Position numbers and translations under genes: made by a program. Shown piece by piece: positions 30,010 to 37,899 of a DNA stretch of 64,000 nt. The stretch is from Eubacterium callanderi (lineage in GTDB: Bacteria; Bacillota; Clostridia; Eubacteriales; Eubacteriaceae), in the NCBI RefSeq assembly GCF_900142645.1, contig NZ_FRBP01000001.1, forward strand, positions 62,001-126,000, read 5' to 3'. The notes under the pieces are model-generated. The model had not been told where the DNA came from. It ran no database searches and saw only the letters and a list, made by a program, of their open reading frames with translations. Each line of letters starts with the position of its first letter. Position 1 is the stretch's first letter.

Positions 30010-30597
30010 TTATCTGGAACTGACGATTTGATCAATCAGACCATATTCTAACGCTTCCTCAGCAGACATAAAATTGTCGCGGTCTGTATCCCTTGCGATA
30101 ACGTCAATGGGCTGACCCGTTTTTTCACTGAGGATTTCATTGAGCTTTTCACGCGTTTTAATCAAACGTTTGGCATATATTTCCACATCGACACTCTGGC
30201 CCTGGGCGCCGCCCAAAGGCTGGTGAATCATGATCTCACTGTTCGGAAGCGCCTTGCGCTTGCCCTTGGCACCCGCCGCCAGCAAAAACGCGCCCATAGA
30301 CGCCGCCATGCCTACACACATGGTGGAGACATCGCATTTAATAAAATTCATGGTATCGTAAATGGCAAACCCGGAGGTTATGGAGCCGCCCGGGCTGTTG
30401 ATATACATCTCAATATCTTTGTCTGGATTATCCGCTTCCAAAAAGATTAACTGTGCTACGATCAGACTGGATGTTGTATCATTTATTTCCCCGTCAAGGA
30501 AAATAATCCGCTCTTTCAGCAAACGTGAATAAATGTCAAAAGAACGTTCCCCCCGTCCCGTCTGTTCAATAACCATAGGGACAAGATTCATATTCAT
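30010..30597 (-). CDS. clpP: ATP-dependent Clp protease proteolytic subunit ClpP
   Basis: This 195-residue serine protease forms the ClpP tetradecamer. The catalytic Ser lies in [11 protein letters not shown] (about residue 98), His in MIHQPLGG (about 123) and Asp near 172 in [11 protein letters not shown]. The length is typical. It sits between tig and clpX and is co-transcribed with them. Confidence 0.97.
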   Translation of the reverse strand: MNMNLVPMVIEQTGRGERSFDIYSRLLKERIIFLDGEINDTTSSLIVAQLIFLEADNPDKDIEMYINSPGGSITSGFAIYDTMNFIKCDVSTMCVGMAASMGAFLLAAGAKGKRKALPNSEIMIHQPLGGAQGQSVDVEIYAKRLIKTREKLNEILSEKTGQPIDVIARDTDRDNFMSAEEALEYGLIDQIVSSR

Positions 30598-30610
30598 TGT
30601 TATACCCCTA

Positions 30611-31897
30611 TTATTTAACCTGAGCGGCGTCGACTAAGAAATCGATGGCTTTTCTTCGTTTGATATCGGTCTTCATATAACCTTCCATCGTCTCGTTCAC
30701 TGTCTTTTTAAATTCTTCAAAATCCTGCTGCATGGAAGCGGCATATCTTTTGATTTCTTCTTCCAGTTCTTCTTCTGTTGGTTCCAGCTTTTCAGCTTCT
30801 GCAATTTCAGTTAAAACAAAATCCGCCTTAAGATTGCGTTCAACATCTTCTTTCATACCTTCTCTGAACTGTTCAACATTTGAACCCATATAGCCAAGAT
30901 AATCGTTGAGAACCAGTCCCTGGCTCTTTAACTGGCGGTCATAGGTATCCAGGGTACGATCCAGCTCTTCTTCAACCATCAGGTAAGGAATTTCAATTTC
31001 TGCATTCTGAACAGCAAAGTCGATGACTTTGTTTTCAGCGTTTCTGCGCAGTTCTGTTGTTTTCTTTTCTTTTAACTTTTCAGCGACACTGGCTTTCAGC
31101 TCGTCTAAGGTATCAAATTCACTGACATCTTTTGCAAACTCGTCATCGATTTCCGGAAGTTCCTTAACCTGGACTTCATTAACGATTGTTTTAAACACTG
31201 CTTCTTTACCGGCAACATCATCCTGCTTGTAATCTTCCGGGAAGGTAACCTTTACTTCAACTTCTTCACCGGTTTTTGCGCCTATGAGCTGATCTTCATA
31301 TCCTGGAATAAAGGTATTACTGCCCAGTTCCAGAGGATAGTCATGGCCTTCGCCGCCTTCGAACGGTACATCGTCAACGTATCCTACAAAATCAATAATA
31401 ACGGTGTCGCCCTTTTTAGCTTGAGCATTTTCATCAGTGATCATGCGTGCATTCATGCCAGCCATACGTGTGATTTCTTCGTCAATATCTTCATCGGAAA
31501 CAACAGCTTCAAGGGATTCAATTTCTGCGCCCTTGTATTCTCCGAGTGTTGCGGCAGGTTTCAGGCCAATATTTACAATAAACACTGCGCCGTCTTCACT
31601 GGCTTCTTTTACTTCCTGTAATTCCGGACGGGTTACAGGTTCAATTTTCAGTTCCTCCAGCGCGTCTTTGTAGGCACCTGGAAACGCGAAATCAATGGCG
31701 TCTTCATAGAATACACCCTTACCGTAGTGAGCTTCGATCAGTTTTCTGGGCGCTTTGCCCTTTCTGAACCCCTGAATCGTGAAATGTTTTTTATTTTTGT
31801 TGTAAGACTGTTTAATTGCTTTTTGAAAGTCTTCAGCTGATACTGTAATCTCAACTGATACTATATTTTTTTCATTACTTAGTTCTTTTGCGCTCAT
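30611..31897 (-). CDS. tig: trigger factor
   Basis: This 428-residue ribosome-associated chaperone and prolyl isomerase has the N-terminal ribosome-binding domain (about 1-115, with the [12 protein letters not shown] signature near 44), the FKBP-type PPIase domain (about 150-240) and the helical C-terminal arm. The start at 31897 follows a GGAGG box; an in-frame start four codons earlier would sit over it. It is the first gene of the tig-clpP-clpX operon. Confidence 0.97.
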   Translation of the reverse strand: MSAKELSNEKNIVSVEITVSAEDFQKAIKQSYNKNKKHFTIQGFRKGKAPRKLIEAHYGKGVFYEDAIDFAFPGAYKDALEELKIEPVTRPELQEVKEASEDGAVFIVNIGLKPAATLGEYKGAEIESLEAVVSDEDIDEEITRMAGMNARMITDENAQAKKGDTVIIDFVGYVDDVPFEGGEGHDYPLELGSNTFIPGYEDQLIGAKTGEEVEVKVTFPEDYKQDDVAGKEAVFKTIVNEVQVKELPEIDDEFAKDVSEFDTLDELKASVAEKLKEKKTTELRRNAENKVIDFAVQNAEIEIPYLMVEEELDRTLDTYDRQLKSQGLVLNDYLGYMGSNVEQFREGMKEDVERNLKADFVLTEIAEAEKLEPTEEELEEEIKRYAASMQQDFEEFKKTVNETMEGYMKTDIKRRKAIDFLVDAAQVK

Positions 31898-31942
31898 ATT
31901 ATCCTCCACATAGCTCTAATTATAAACATTCTCAATTTCCTA

Positions 31943-31971
31943 AGTATAACACAGGAATTATGCCATATCAA
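31943..31971 (-). promoter_or_regulatory. promoter of the tig-clpP-clpX operon
   Basis: On the minus strand TTGATA (31966-31971), a 17-bp spacer and TATACT (31943-31948) form a sigma-A promoter about 45 bp upstream of the tig start. Confidence 0.68.
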
Positions 31972-32089
31972 GCGTAGAAATGCTTTGTTAAAAAAAATTT
32001 CGGCTTTTACAGCTCATTTTTAAGGTAAACTTCAAAAATTTCGGCCCGAATTGCAAAAAATAAGGTCCAAGTTGCTGTTTTTGCCTGTC

Positions 32090-32122
32090 ATATAAAAACC
32101 CGGGATCACGAAATCCCGGGAT
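32090..32122 (-). terminator. rho-independent terminator after the liv operon
   Basis: CCCGGGAT and ATCCCGGG pair around a CACGAA loop, followed by a T-rich tail on the minus strand, downstream of livF. Confidence 0.85.
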
Positions 32123-32155
32123 TCTATGGTGAATCACTATTTTATTCAGGCTGTA

Positions 32156-32860
32156 TCAGCCGCCCAGATAAGCTGTGCGTACCTCGTCATTGGTAAGCAG
32201 TTCCTCTGACGTACCATGCAGCTTGATCTTGCCTGTTTCCAGTACATATCCTCGATTCGCGATACGCAGGGCTTTATTAGCGTTCTGTTCGACCAGCAGA
32301 ATGGTAGTCCCTGCGCTGTTTATGGTCTGAATCATACTGAAAATTTCATCGACCAGAATCGGCGCAAGCCCCATGGACGGTTCATCCAGGAGCAAAAGCT
32401 TCGGTCTGGTCATCAGCGCCCGCCCAATGGCCAGCATCTGCTGCTCGCCGCCGCTCAGGGTACCGGCAATCTGCTTAGACCGTTCCTTCAGGCGCGGAAA
32501 ATAGTTAAAGACCATTTCCATATCCTGAGCGATCTCCCGCTTGTCCTTTCTGATAAAAGCACCCATCACAAGATTCTCGTAAACGGTCATCTCAGCAAAG
32601 ACCTGACGGCCTTCTGGTACATGGGCAATCCCGAGATCCGGAATCTGGTATGGTTTTACTTTACTGATATCTTCTCCCTGAAAGGAGATAATGCCTTTTT
32701 CCGCCCTCAGAAGTCCTGAAACGGTCTGGAGGGTTGTGGTTTTACCGGCTCCGTTGGCGCCGATCAGGGTGACAATTTCACCGTCATTTACCTCAAAGGT
32801 AATCCCCTTGATGGCATGGATTTTTCCATAATATACATTAAGATCTTTTACTTTTAACAT
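32156..32860 (-). CDS. livF: branched-chain amino acid ABC transporter ATP-binding protein LivF
   Basis: This 234-residue ATPase is one of the two nucleotide-binding subunits of a LIV-type importer. It has Walker A GANGAGKTT (about residue 36), the signature LSGGEQQMLAIGRAL (about 136), Walker B LLLLDEPSMGLAP (about 155) and an H-loop near residue 189. The start is the ATG at 32860 with a GGAGGGG box; the preceding in-frame TTG is rejected. It is the last gene of the liv operon. Confidence 0.94.
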   Translation of the reverse strand: MLKVKDLNVYYGKIHAIKGITFEVNDGEIVTLIGANGAGKTTTLQTVSGLLRAEKGIISFQGEDISKVKPYQIPDLGIAHVPEGRQVFAEMTVYENLVMGAFIRKDKREIAQDMEMVFNYFPRLKERSKQIAGTLSGGEQQMLAIGRALMTRPKLLLLDEPSMGLAPILVDEIFSMIQTINSAGTTILLVEQNANKALRIANRGYVLETGKIKLHGTSEELLTNDEVRTAYLGG

Positions 32861-32870
32861 CAAACCCCTC

Positions 32871-33629
32871 CTAATCTCCGAGATAAGCCCGGATTACATC
32901 AGGATTGTTCTTAATTTCGTCCGGTGTTCCCTCTGCAATGGTACGGCCGTAGTCAACAACCACAATCCGTTCGCAGATCCCCATAACCAGTTTCATATCA
33001 TGCTCGATCAGTAAAACGGTGATATTAAACTTATTCCGGATAAAATGGATAGTCTCCATCAACTCTTCGGTCTCGTTGGGGTTCATCCCTGCCGCCGGTT
33101 CATCCAGCATCAGGACCTTGGGGTCTGATGCGAGGGCTCTTGCGATCTCAAGTTTACGCTGCTGGCCGTAGGGCAGGTTTTTTGCCTTGGTCTGCTCGTA
33201 TTCGCCCATATCAAAAATTTCAAGAAGCTTTTTACATTCTTCATAGGCCTTCTGCTCTTCCTTCCAGAATTTCCTGGTGCGGAAGAGGCCCTGGGCCAGA
33301 TTGTAATTCACAAAATTATGGTAGGCGATTTCAACATTTTCAATGGCGGTTAAATCCTTAAACAGACGGATATTCTGAAAGGTACGGGCAGCGCCCATTT
33401 TAACCACCTCATGTGGGGATTTGCCCACAATGCTTTTACCTTCAATTTTTATATCCCCCTCGGTTGGGACATAGACACCGGTCAGGGTATTAAAAATCGT
33501 GGTCTTACCAGCGCCGTTCGGGCCGATCAGCCCTACCAGCTCATTGGAACCCAGGGTGAGATTGAATTTATCGACAGCAGTCAGGCCGCCAAAACGCATG
33601 GTTACATCCTTTGCTTCAAGAATTGGCAT
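32871..33629 (-). CDS. livG: branched-chain amino acid ABC transporter ATP-binding protein LivG
   Basis: This 252-residue ATPase pairs with LivF. Visible motifs are Walker A GPNGAGKTT (about residue 36), the LivG-type signature LPYGQQRKLEIARALASDP (about 150), Walker B VLMLDEPAAGMNP (about 170) and the H-loop LLIEHDM (about 205). Its start overlaps the livM stop by one base and it is 10 bp from livF. Confidence 0.95.
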   Translation of the reverse strand: MPILEAKDVTMRFGGLTAVDKFNLTLGSNELVGLIGPNGAGKTTIFNTLTGVYVPTEGDIKIEGKSIVGKSPHEVVKMGAARTFQNIRLFKDLTAIENVEIAYHNFVNYNLAQGLFRTRKFWKEEQKAYEECKKLLEIFDMGEYEQTKAKNLPYGQQRKLEIARALASDPKVLMLDEPAAGMNPNETEELMETIHFIRNKFNITVLLIEHDMKLVMGICERIVVVDYGRTIAEGTPDEIKNNPDVIRAYLGD

Positions 33630-34636
33630 TATGCGTCACCTCCGTCCACTGAATTCTTTGTTGTATCCTTACGGTTTTTCAGATTTTCAAAGAAACGCGT
33701 GAGTGAGAACTCATAGCGTCCCAGCATGCCCTGAGGTCTGAAAATCATCATAATTACCAGAGCCAGAGAGTACACCAGCAGACGGTATTCTGAGAACTGC
33801 CGCAAAAGTTCCGGCAGAACCGTCAGTACAATAGCTGAAAGAATAGAGCCTGTCACGCTGCCCAGACCGCCGAGTACAACGATGACAAATATTTCTATTG
33901 AAAACATGAACTGGAATTTGTTCGGATCCAGATAGCCCTGATAGTGGGCGTACAGAGAACCGCCGACTCCTGCAAAGAACGAGGAGATAGTAAAGGCCAT
34001 AACCTTGTATTTGGTAGTTGGAATCCCGGCTGCCTCAGAGGCGATCTCATCCTCACGGATCGACATAATGGCCCGTCCGAATTTAGAGCGCCCCAGCGTA
34101 AAGATCAGTAAAATAACAACAATCATAATCCAGTAAACATAGCCCAGAGTCGCAATACGCGGAATTCCTTTAAGGCCCTGCGCACCACCGGTAGGCTGAA
34201 AGTTCACAAAGAAAATACGGATAATTTCAGCAAAGCCGATGGTAACAATCCCGAGGTAGTCCCCCCGGAGACGCAAGCTCGGTGTTCCGATCACAATCCC
34301 GACAATCCCTGCGGCAACCCCGCCGGCCAGAGATGCGATGATCAAGACCAAAAGCGCAGGCAGCGAGTCATTTCCGTTGGTGATAGCGATGGATACACTG
34401 GCCGCTGTATAAGCCCCAATGGCCATAAAGCCTGCGTGGCCGAGGGCCATTTCACCCAGAAAGCCCGCTACAATATTTAAGCTTGTCGCCATAATGATCA
34501 TGATACAGGTCAGAATGACAATACCGCCAAAATAGTTGGTAACAATCTTAAAGGTCACCAGTGAGTAGATCACTGCAAAAATTACGATCATTGAGATTGC
34601 GTTGACAATGTATGATTTTTTGAGTTCCTTTGTCAT
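33629..34636 (-). CDS. livM: branched-chain amino acid ABC transporter permease LivM
   Basis: This 335-residue permease has about nine to ten membrane helices and the BPD_transp_2 core, with GHAGFMAIGAYTAA near residue 66 and the coupling region SKFGRAIMSIREDEIASEAAGI near residue 187. It forms the membrane channel with LivH. The cytosolic tail is basic. Confidence 0.94.
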   Translation of the reverse strand: MTKELKKSYIVNAISMIVIFAVIYSLVTFKIVTNYFGGIVILTCIMIIMATSLNIVAGFLGEMALGHAGFMAIGAYTAASVSIAITNGNDSLPALLVLIIASLAGGVAAGIVGIVIGTPSLRLRGDYLGIVTIGFAEIIRIFFVNFQPTGGAQGLKGIPRIATLGYVYWIMIVVILLIFTLGRSKFGRAIMSIREDEIASEAAGIPTTKYKVMAFTISSFFAGVGGSLYAHYQGYLDPNKFQFMFSIEIFVIVVLGGLGSVTGSILSAIVLTVLPELLRQFSEYRLLVYSLALVIMMIFRPQGMLGRYEFSLTRFFENLKNRKDTTKNSVDGGDA

Positions 34637-34639
34637 GTC

Positions 34640-35515
34640 TTACACCTTCTCTCTCGTATTCTTGCCGAGGATACCTGTCGGCTTAAAAAGAAGCACAATG
34701 ATCAGCACTAAAAACACAATGGCGTCTGCCCAGGTTGAGGAAATGTACGCCTTGGTCATGGTTTCAATCATACCGATAATAAAACCGCCCAGCATAGCGC
34801 CCGGCACACTGCCGATACCGCCAAGCACTGCGGCGACAAAGGCTTTAAGACCCGGCATTGTCCCCATGGTCGGCGCAATGTTCAGATAGGCGGTACTGTA
34901 TAAAATTCCCCCTAAGGCGCCCAGGGCAGAGCCGATCAAAAATGTCAGTGAAATAGTTCTATTCACATTAATTCCCATTAAAATAGCGGCATTCTGATTT
35001 TCTGAAACGGCGCGCATGGCACGGCCCTGTTTCGTCTTCTGTATAAATAATTCCAATAAGATCATAAAAAGCACAGAAAGACCAATAGTAATTAATGTAA
35101 TAGAATTAATTTCCAGACCTCCCACGTGGAATACTACCTGAGGGAAAATCTTCGGCATAACCTTTGGATCAGCCCCAAAGATCATAAGTGCCAGGTTTTG
35201 TAAAAACATACTCACACCAATGGCTGTGATGAGCGCGGATAACCTCGGCGCGTTTCTCAATGGCCGGTAGGCGATAAATTCGATGACTACACCCATCACT
35301 GCGGTTAAAATCATTGAAAATGCAATAACCGCCCAGAAGGGCCAGTTCAATGTCGTTGCGGCAATAAATGCGAAATAGGCTCCAAACATCATGATCTCGC
35401 CGTGGGCGAAGTTGATGAGTTTGAGGATACCGTATACCAGCGTATAACCGATGGCGATCAATGCGTAAATACTGCCTGAATTCAGTCCGTTAATGAACTG
35501 CTGCAAAAAGACCAC
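34640..35515 (-). CDS. livH: branched-chain amino acid ABC transporter permease LivH
   Basis: This 291-residue permease has about eight helices. The N-terminal QQFINGLNSGSIYALIAIGYTLVYGI and GEIMMFGAY, and the coupling segment TKQGRAMRAVSENQNAAILMGI (about 165-186), are typical of LivH. It is separated from the upstream binding-protein gene by a strong hairpin that probably lowers permease expression relative to the binding protein. Confidence 0.94.
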   Translation of the reverse strand: MVFLQQFINGLNSGSIYALIAIGYTLVYGILKLINFAHGEIMMFGAYFAFIAATTLNWPFWAVIAFSMILTAVMGVVIEFIAYRPLRNAPRLSALITAIGVSMFLQNLALMIFGADPKVMPKIFPQVVFHVGGLEINSITLITIGLSVLFMILLELFIQKTKQGRAMRAVSENQNAAILMGINVNRTISLTFLIGSALGALGGILYSTAYLNIAPTMGTMPGLKAFVAAVLGGIGSVPGAMLGGFIIGMIETMTKAYISSTWADAIVFLVLIIVLLFKPTGILGKNTREKV

Positions 35516-35561
35516 AAACAGTTACCTCCCTTTCAAATATTTTAATTCACCATATTGTATA

Positions 35562-35599
35562 AACAGATATAGAAGAGCCGAGGCTCTTCTATATCTGTT
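35562..35599 (-). terminator. 18-bp perfect hairpin between livK and livH (attenuator)
   Basis: An 18-bp arm at 35562-35579 pairs perfectly with 35582-35599, leaving only two bases at the centre. Transcription from livK must pass it to reach livHMGF. The position is typical for stabilising the binding-protein mRNA and limiting downstream expression. Confidence 0.75.
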
Positions 35600-35624
35600 A
35601 TTTTAATCCACTTGTGCTTTTGAT

Positions 35625-36791
35625 TTAGTTGTCACCCTGTACAGTGGTCACAAATTTCAATTCGCCATTATCAACCTGAATGATTGTAATGTCTTTACCC
35701 TTTGGATTACCTTCTTCGTCAAATGTGAAATGACCGGTTACACCGTCAAAATCAATCTTCTGCAGTGCATCGACAATTGCCTGTGAGTCTGTGCTGCCCG
35801 CATTTTTGATTGCTTCAGCCATAACGTTCATGCCATCGTAGCCTAAGGCTGCGAAAGAGTTGGCTGCTTCACTATATTTGTCTTTGTAGGATTTGATAAA
35901 GTTCTGCACAGCTTCCTTCGGGGAATCTGCTGCATAGTGGTTTGCAAAATACTGGCCCTGTGCAGCGTCAGCGTAGTCTACCTGAACACTGTCCCAGCCG
36001 TCGCCGCCGACGAATTTGGAAGTAATCCCCATTTCCTTAGCCTTCTGCATGATCGGACCTGCTACATTGTAGTAATCTGGAATATAGACAACTTCTGGGT
36101 TCAGCTCTTTGATTTTGGTCAGCTGAGCGCTGAAGTCTTTATCTTTATCTGCGTAGGATTCACTGCCGACAACCTTGCCGCCCTTTGCTTCAAAGGTGGC
36201 TTTGAAAGCGTCTGCCAGCCCCTGAGAGTAAGCGCTGCCTGAATTCACCAGCATTGCAGCTGTTTTAGCGCCTAATCCGCCGTTTTCAGTGCTCACTGCA
36301 AAGTTCGCACCGGCGTTGCCCTGGTATTCATCCAGATAGCATACACGGAAGCTGTTTGGAGCGCCTTCGGTAACGTCCGCTGCGGTAGAGGTCGGGGTTA
36401 AGATCGGCATATTATCGGATTTTGCTAAATCCTTAATAGCCATACTTTCGCCTGTCAGTACAGAGCCGACAATTGCGACGACGCCGTCCTGGTCACGCAG
36501 ACGATTGTACGCGTTGACTGCTTCGGTTGAGTCGCCTTTGGTATCGTAAGAAACGACTTCAACATTCTTTCCGTTGATGCCGCCGTTTGCATTGATCTGT
36601 TCTGCGGCCAGCTCGATCCCGTTTTTAGCTGCCACACCGTACATTGCGGTGTCGCCAGTGTAAGGACCTAAAGCACCGATTTTAATGGTATCTCCGCTGC
36701 TTCCGCTTCCGGATGAGCTACAGCCAGCAAAGGCGAAAACGGATACACACAAAACACCAACCATTAGAGCACTAATGATTTTTTTCTTCAT
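35625..36791 (-). CDS. livK: branched-chain amino acid ABC transporter substrate-binding lipoprotein
   Basis: This 388-residue periplasmic-binding-protein-type lipoprotein captures a branched-chain amino acid or a related small amino acid. A lipoprotein signal peptide with lipobox FAGC (Cys near residue 24) is followed by a Ser/Gly linker and a type I binding fold (IKIGALGPYTGDTAMYG near residue 36). An AGGAGGAAGAG box precedes the ATG. It is the first gene of the operon, transcribed from the promoter at 36833-36861. The exact ligand cannot be told from sequence. Confidence 0.93.
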   Translation of the reverse strand: MKKKIISALMVGVLCVSVFAFAGCSSSGSGSSGDTIKIGALGPYTGDTAMYGVAAKNGIELAAEQINANGGINGKNVEVVSYDTKGDSTEAVNAYNRLRDQDGVVAIVGSVLTGESMAIKDLAKSDNMPILTPTSTAADVTEGAPNSFRVCYLDEYQGNAGANFAVSTENGGLGAKTAAMLVNSGSAYSQGLADAFKATFEAKGGKVVGSESYADKDKDFSAQLTKIKELNPEVVYIPDYYNVAGPIMQKAKEMGITSKFVGGDGWDSVQVDYADAAQGQYFANHYAADSPKEAVQNFIKSYKDKYSEAANSFAALGYDGMNVMAEAIKNAGSTDSQAIVDALQKIDFDGVTGHFTFDEEGNPKGKDITIIQVDNGELKFVTTVQGDN

Positions 36792-36832
36792 TTTCTCTTC
36801 CTCCTGTGAAAAATAAATTTAAACTTTTACTC

Positions 36833-36861
36833 ATTTTAATATATCCCAGAGAAAATATCAA
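36833..36861 (-). promoter_or_regulatory. promoter of the liv operon
   Basis: On the minus strand TTGATA (36856-36861), a 17-bp spacer and TAAAAT (36833-36838) precede the livK start by about 40 bp. Confidence 0.6.
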
Positions 36862-36889
36862 GGAATATCTGGGTTTTGTATACAATTTT

Positions 36890-37531
36890 TTATTTTTTCT
36901 TGTTTCGCTTTTTATAATCGTCACAGTAAGGATTGATCGCGCAGCTCTCACACTTGGGGTTTCTGGCCGTACACAGCCGCCTTCCATGCCAGATCAGCCA
37001 GTGGTGCGCACGGGACCAGTAATCCCTGGGAATATTTTTCATCAGCTCTTTTTCGACCTGGAGAACGTTGTTCCCTTTTGCCAGGCCAATACGCCGGGAT
37101 ACCCGGAACACGTGCGTATCCACCGCGATGGCTGGCACGTCAAAAGCGTTGCTCATAACCACATTGGCGGTTTTCCGGCCAACGCCCGGAAGCTTTATGA
37201 GCTCTTCCATAGTCTCGGGCACAACACCGTTGTATTCCGAGAGCAGCATATGGCAGGTCAGAAGAATATTCTTCGCCTTTGTGTTGGAGAGACCACAGGA
37301 TTTGATTTTTTCCCTGAGCTCTCCTTCATTTAAGGTCAGCAGCTTTTCCGGGGTATTGTACTCCTTGAACAGCTCGCCGGTTACAATATTCACCCGCACA
37401 TCCGTGCACTGGGCCGACAGCATGGTTGCGATCAGCAATTCAAAAGGGCTGGTAAAATCCAGCCCGCATTTTTCTCCGCCGTAGAGCTTTTCAAGCTCAT
37501 CCAGCACCTTTTTTCGATTTTCTTTATTCAT
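36890..37531 (-). CDS. nth: endonuclease III
   Basis: This 213-residue DNA glycosylase/AP lyase removes oxidised pyrimidines. It has the helix-hairpin-helix LPGVGRKTANVV with the catalytic Lys (about residue 119), the catalytic Asp in AVDTHVFRVSRR (about 137) and the [4Fe-4S] ligands C-x6-C-x2-C-x5-C at about residues 186-202. The start at 37531 overlaps the end of the cupin gene by eight bases. Confidence 0.95.
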   Translation of the reverse strand: MNKENRKKVLDELEKLYGGEKCGLDFTSPFELLIATMLSAQCTDVRVNIVTGELFKEYNTPEKLLTLNEGELREKIKSCGLSNTKAKNILLTCHMLLSEYNGVVPETMEELIKLPGVGRKTANVVMSNAFDVPAIAVDTHVFRVSRRIGLAKGNNVLQVEKELMKNIPRDYWSRAHHWLIWHGRRLCTARNPKCESCAINPYCDDYKKRNKKK

Positions 37532-37886
37532 ACTTCTCATCTCCGTAGAGGATCAGCGCCATCATTTCAAGATTCACAGCCCCGGTGTTTTCAACCGCGT
37601 GGGCGCTCTCGTGTCCTGTTACCAGAACGTCCCCGGGATTTAATGTCCGCTTTACACCGTTGTCCGTTACCTGGGCCTGACCGCTCAGGATGTAAAAAAT
37701 TTCCTTTTCGTTCACATGCTCATGACTACCGATGGAGCACCCTGGCTCCACGGTAATCTGGGCATATAATCTTCCCTTGTCACAGAGAACGTCCTGATCC
37801 ACAACATGCTTGATGTGGATCGTTCCATTTCCTCCGCGCATTTCAAACTTATCATCAATGGTATGTTCTTCATTTTTGATCAGCAT
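37524..37886 (-). CDS. cupin domain protein
   Basis: This 120-residue single-domain cupin has the first metal motif as GSHEHVNEKEIFYILSG (about residues 53-69) and the second near ESAHAVENTG (about 93-102), keeping the His/Glu ligands of the fold. It could be a small isomerase, a dioxygenase-like or a sensory cupin; no substrate can be named. It is co-transcribed with nth. Confidence 0.8.
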   Translation of the reverse strand: MLIKNEEHTIDDKFEMRGGNGTIHIKHVVDQDVLCDKGRLYAQITVEPGCSIGSHEHVNEKEIFYILSGQAQVTDNGVKRTLNPGDVLVTGHESAHAVENTGAVNLEMMALILYGDEKYE

Positions 37887-37899
37887 TTTGACACCTCAA

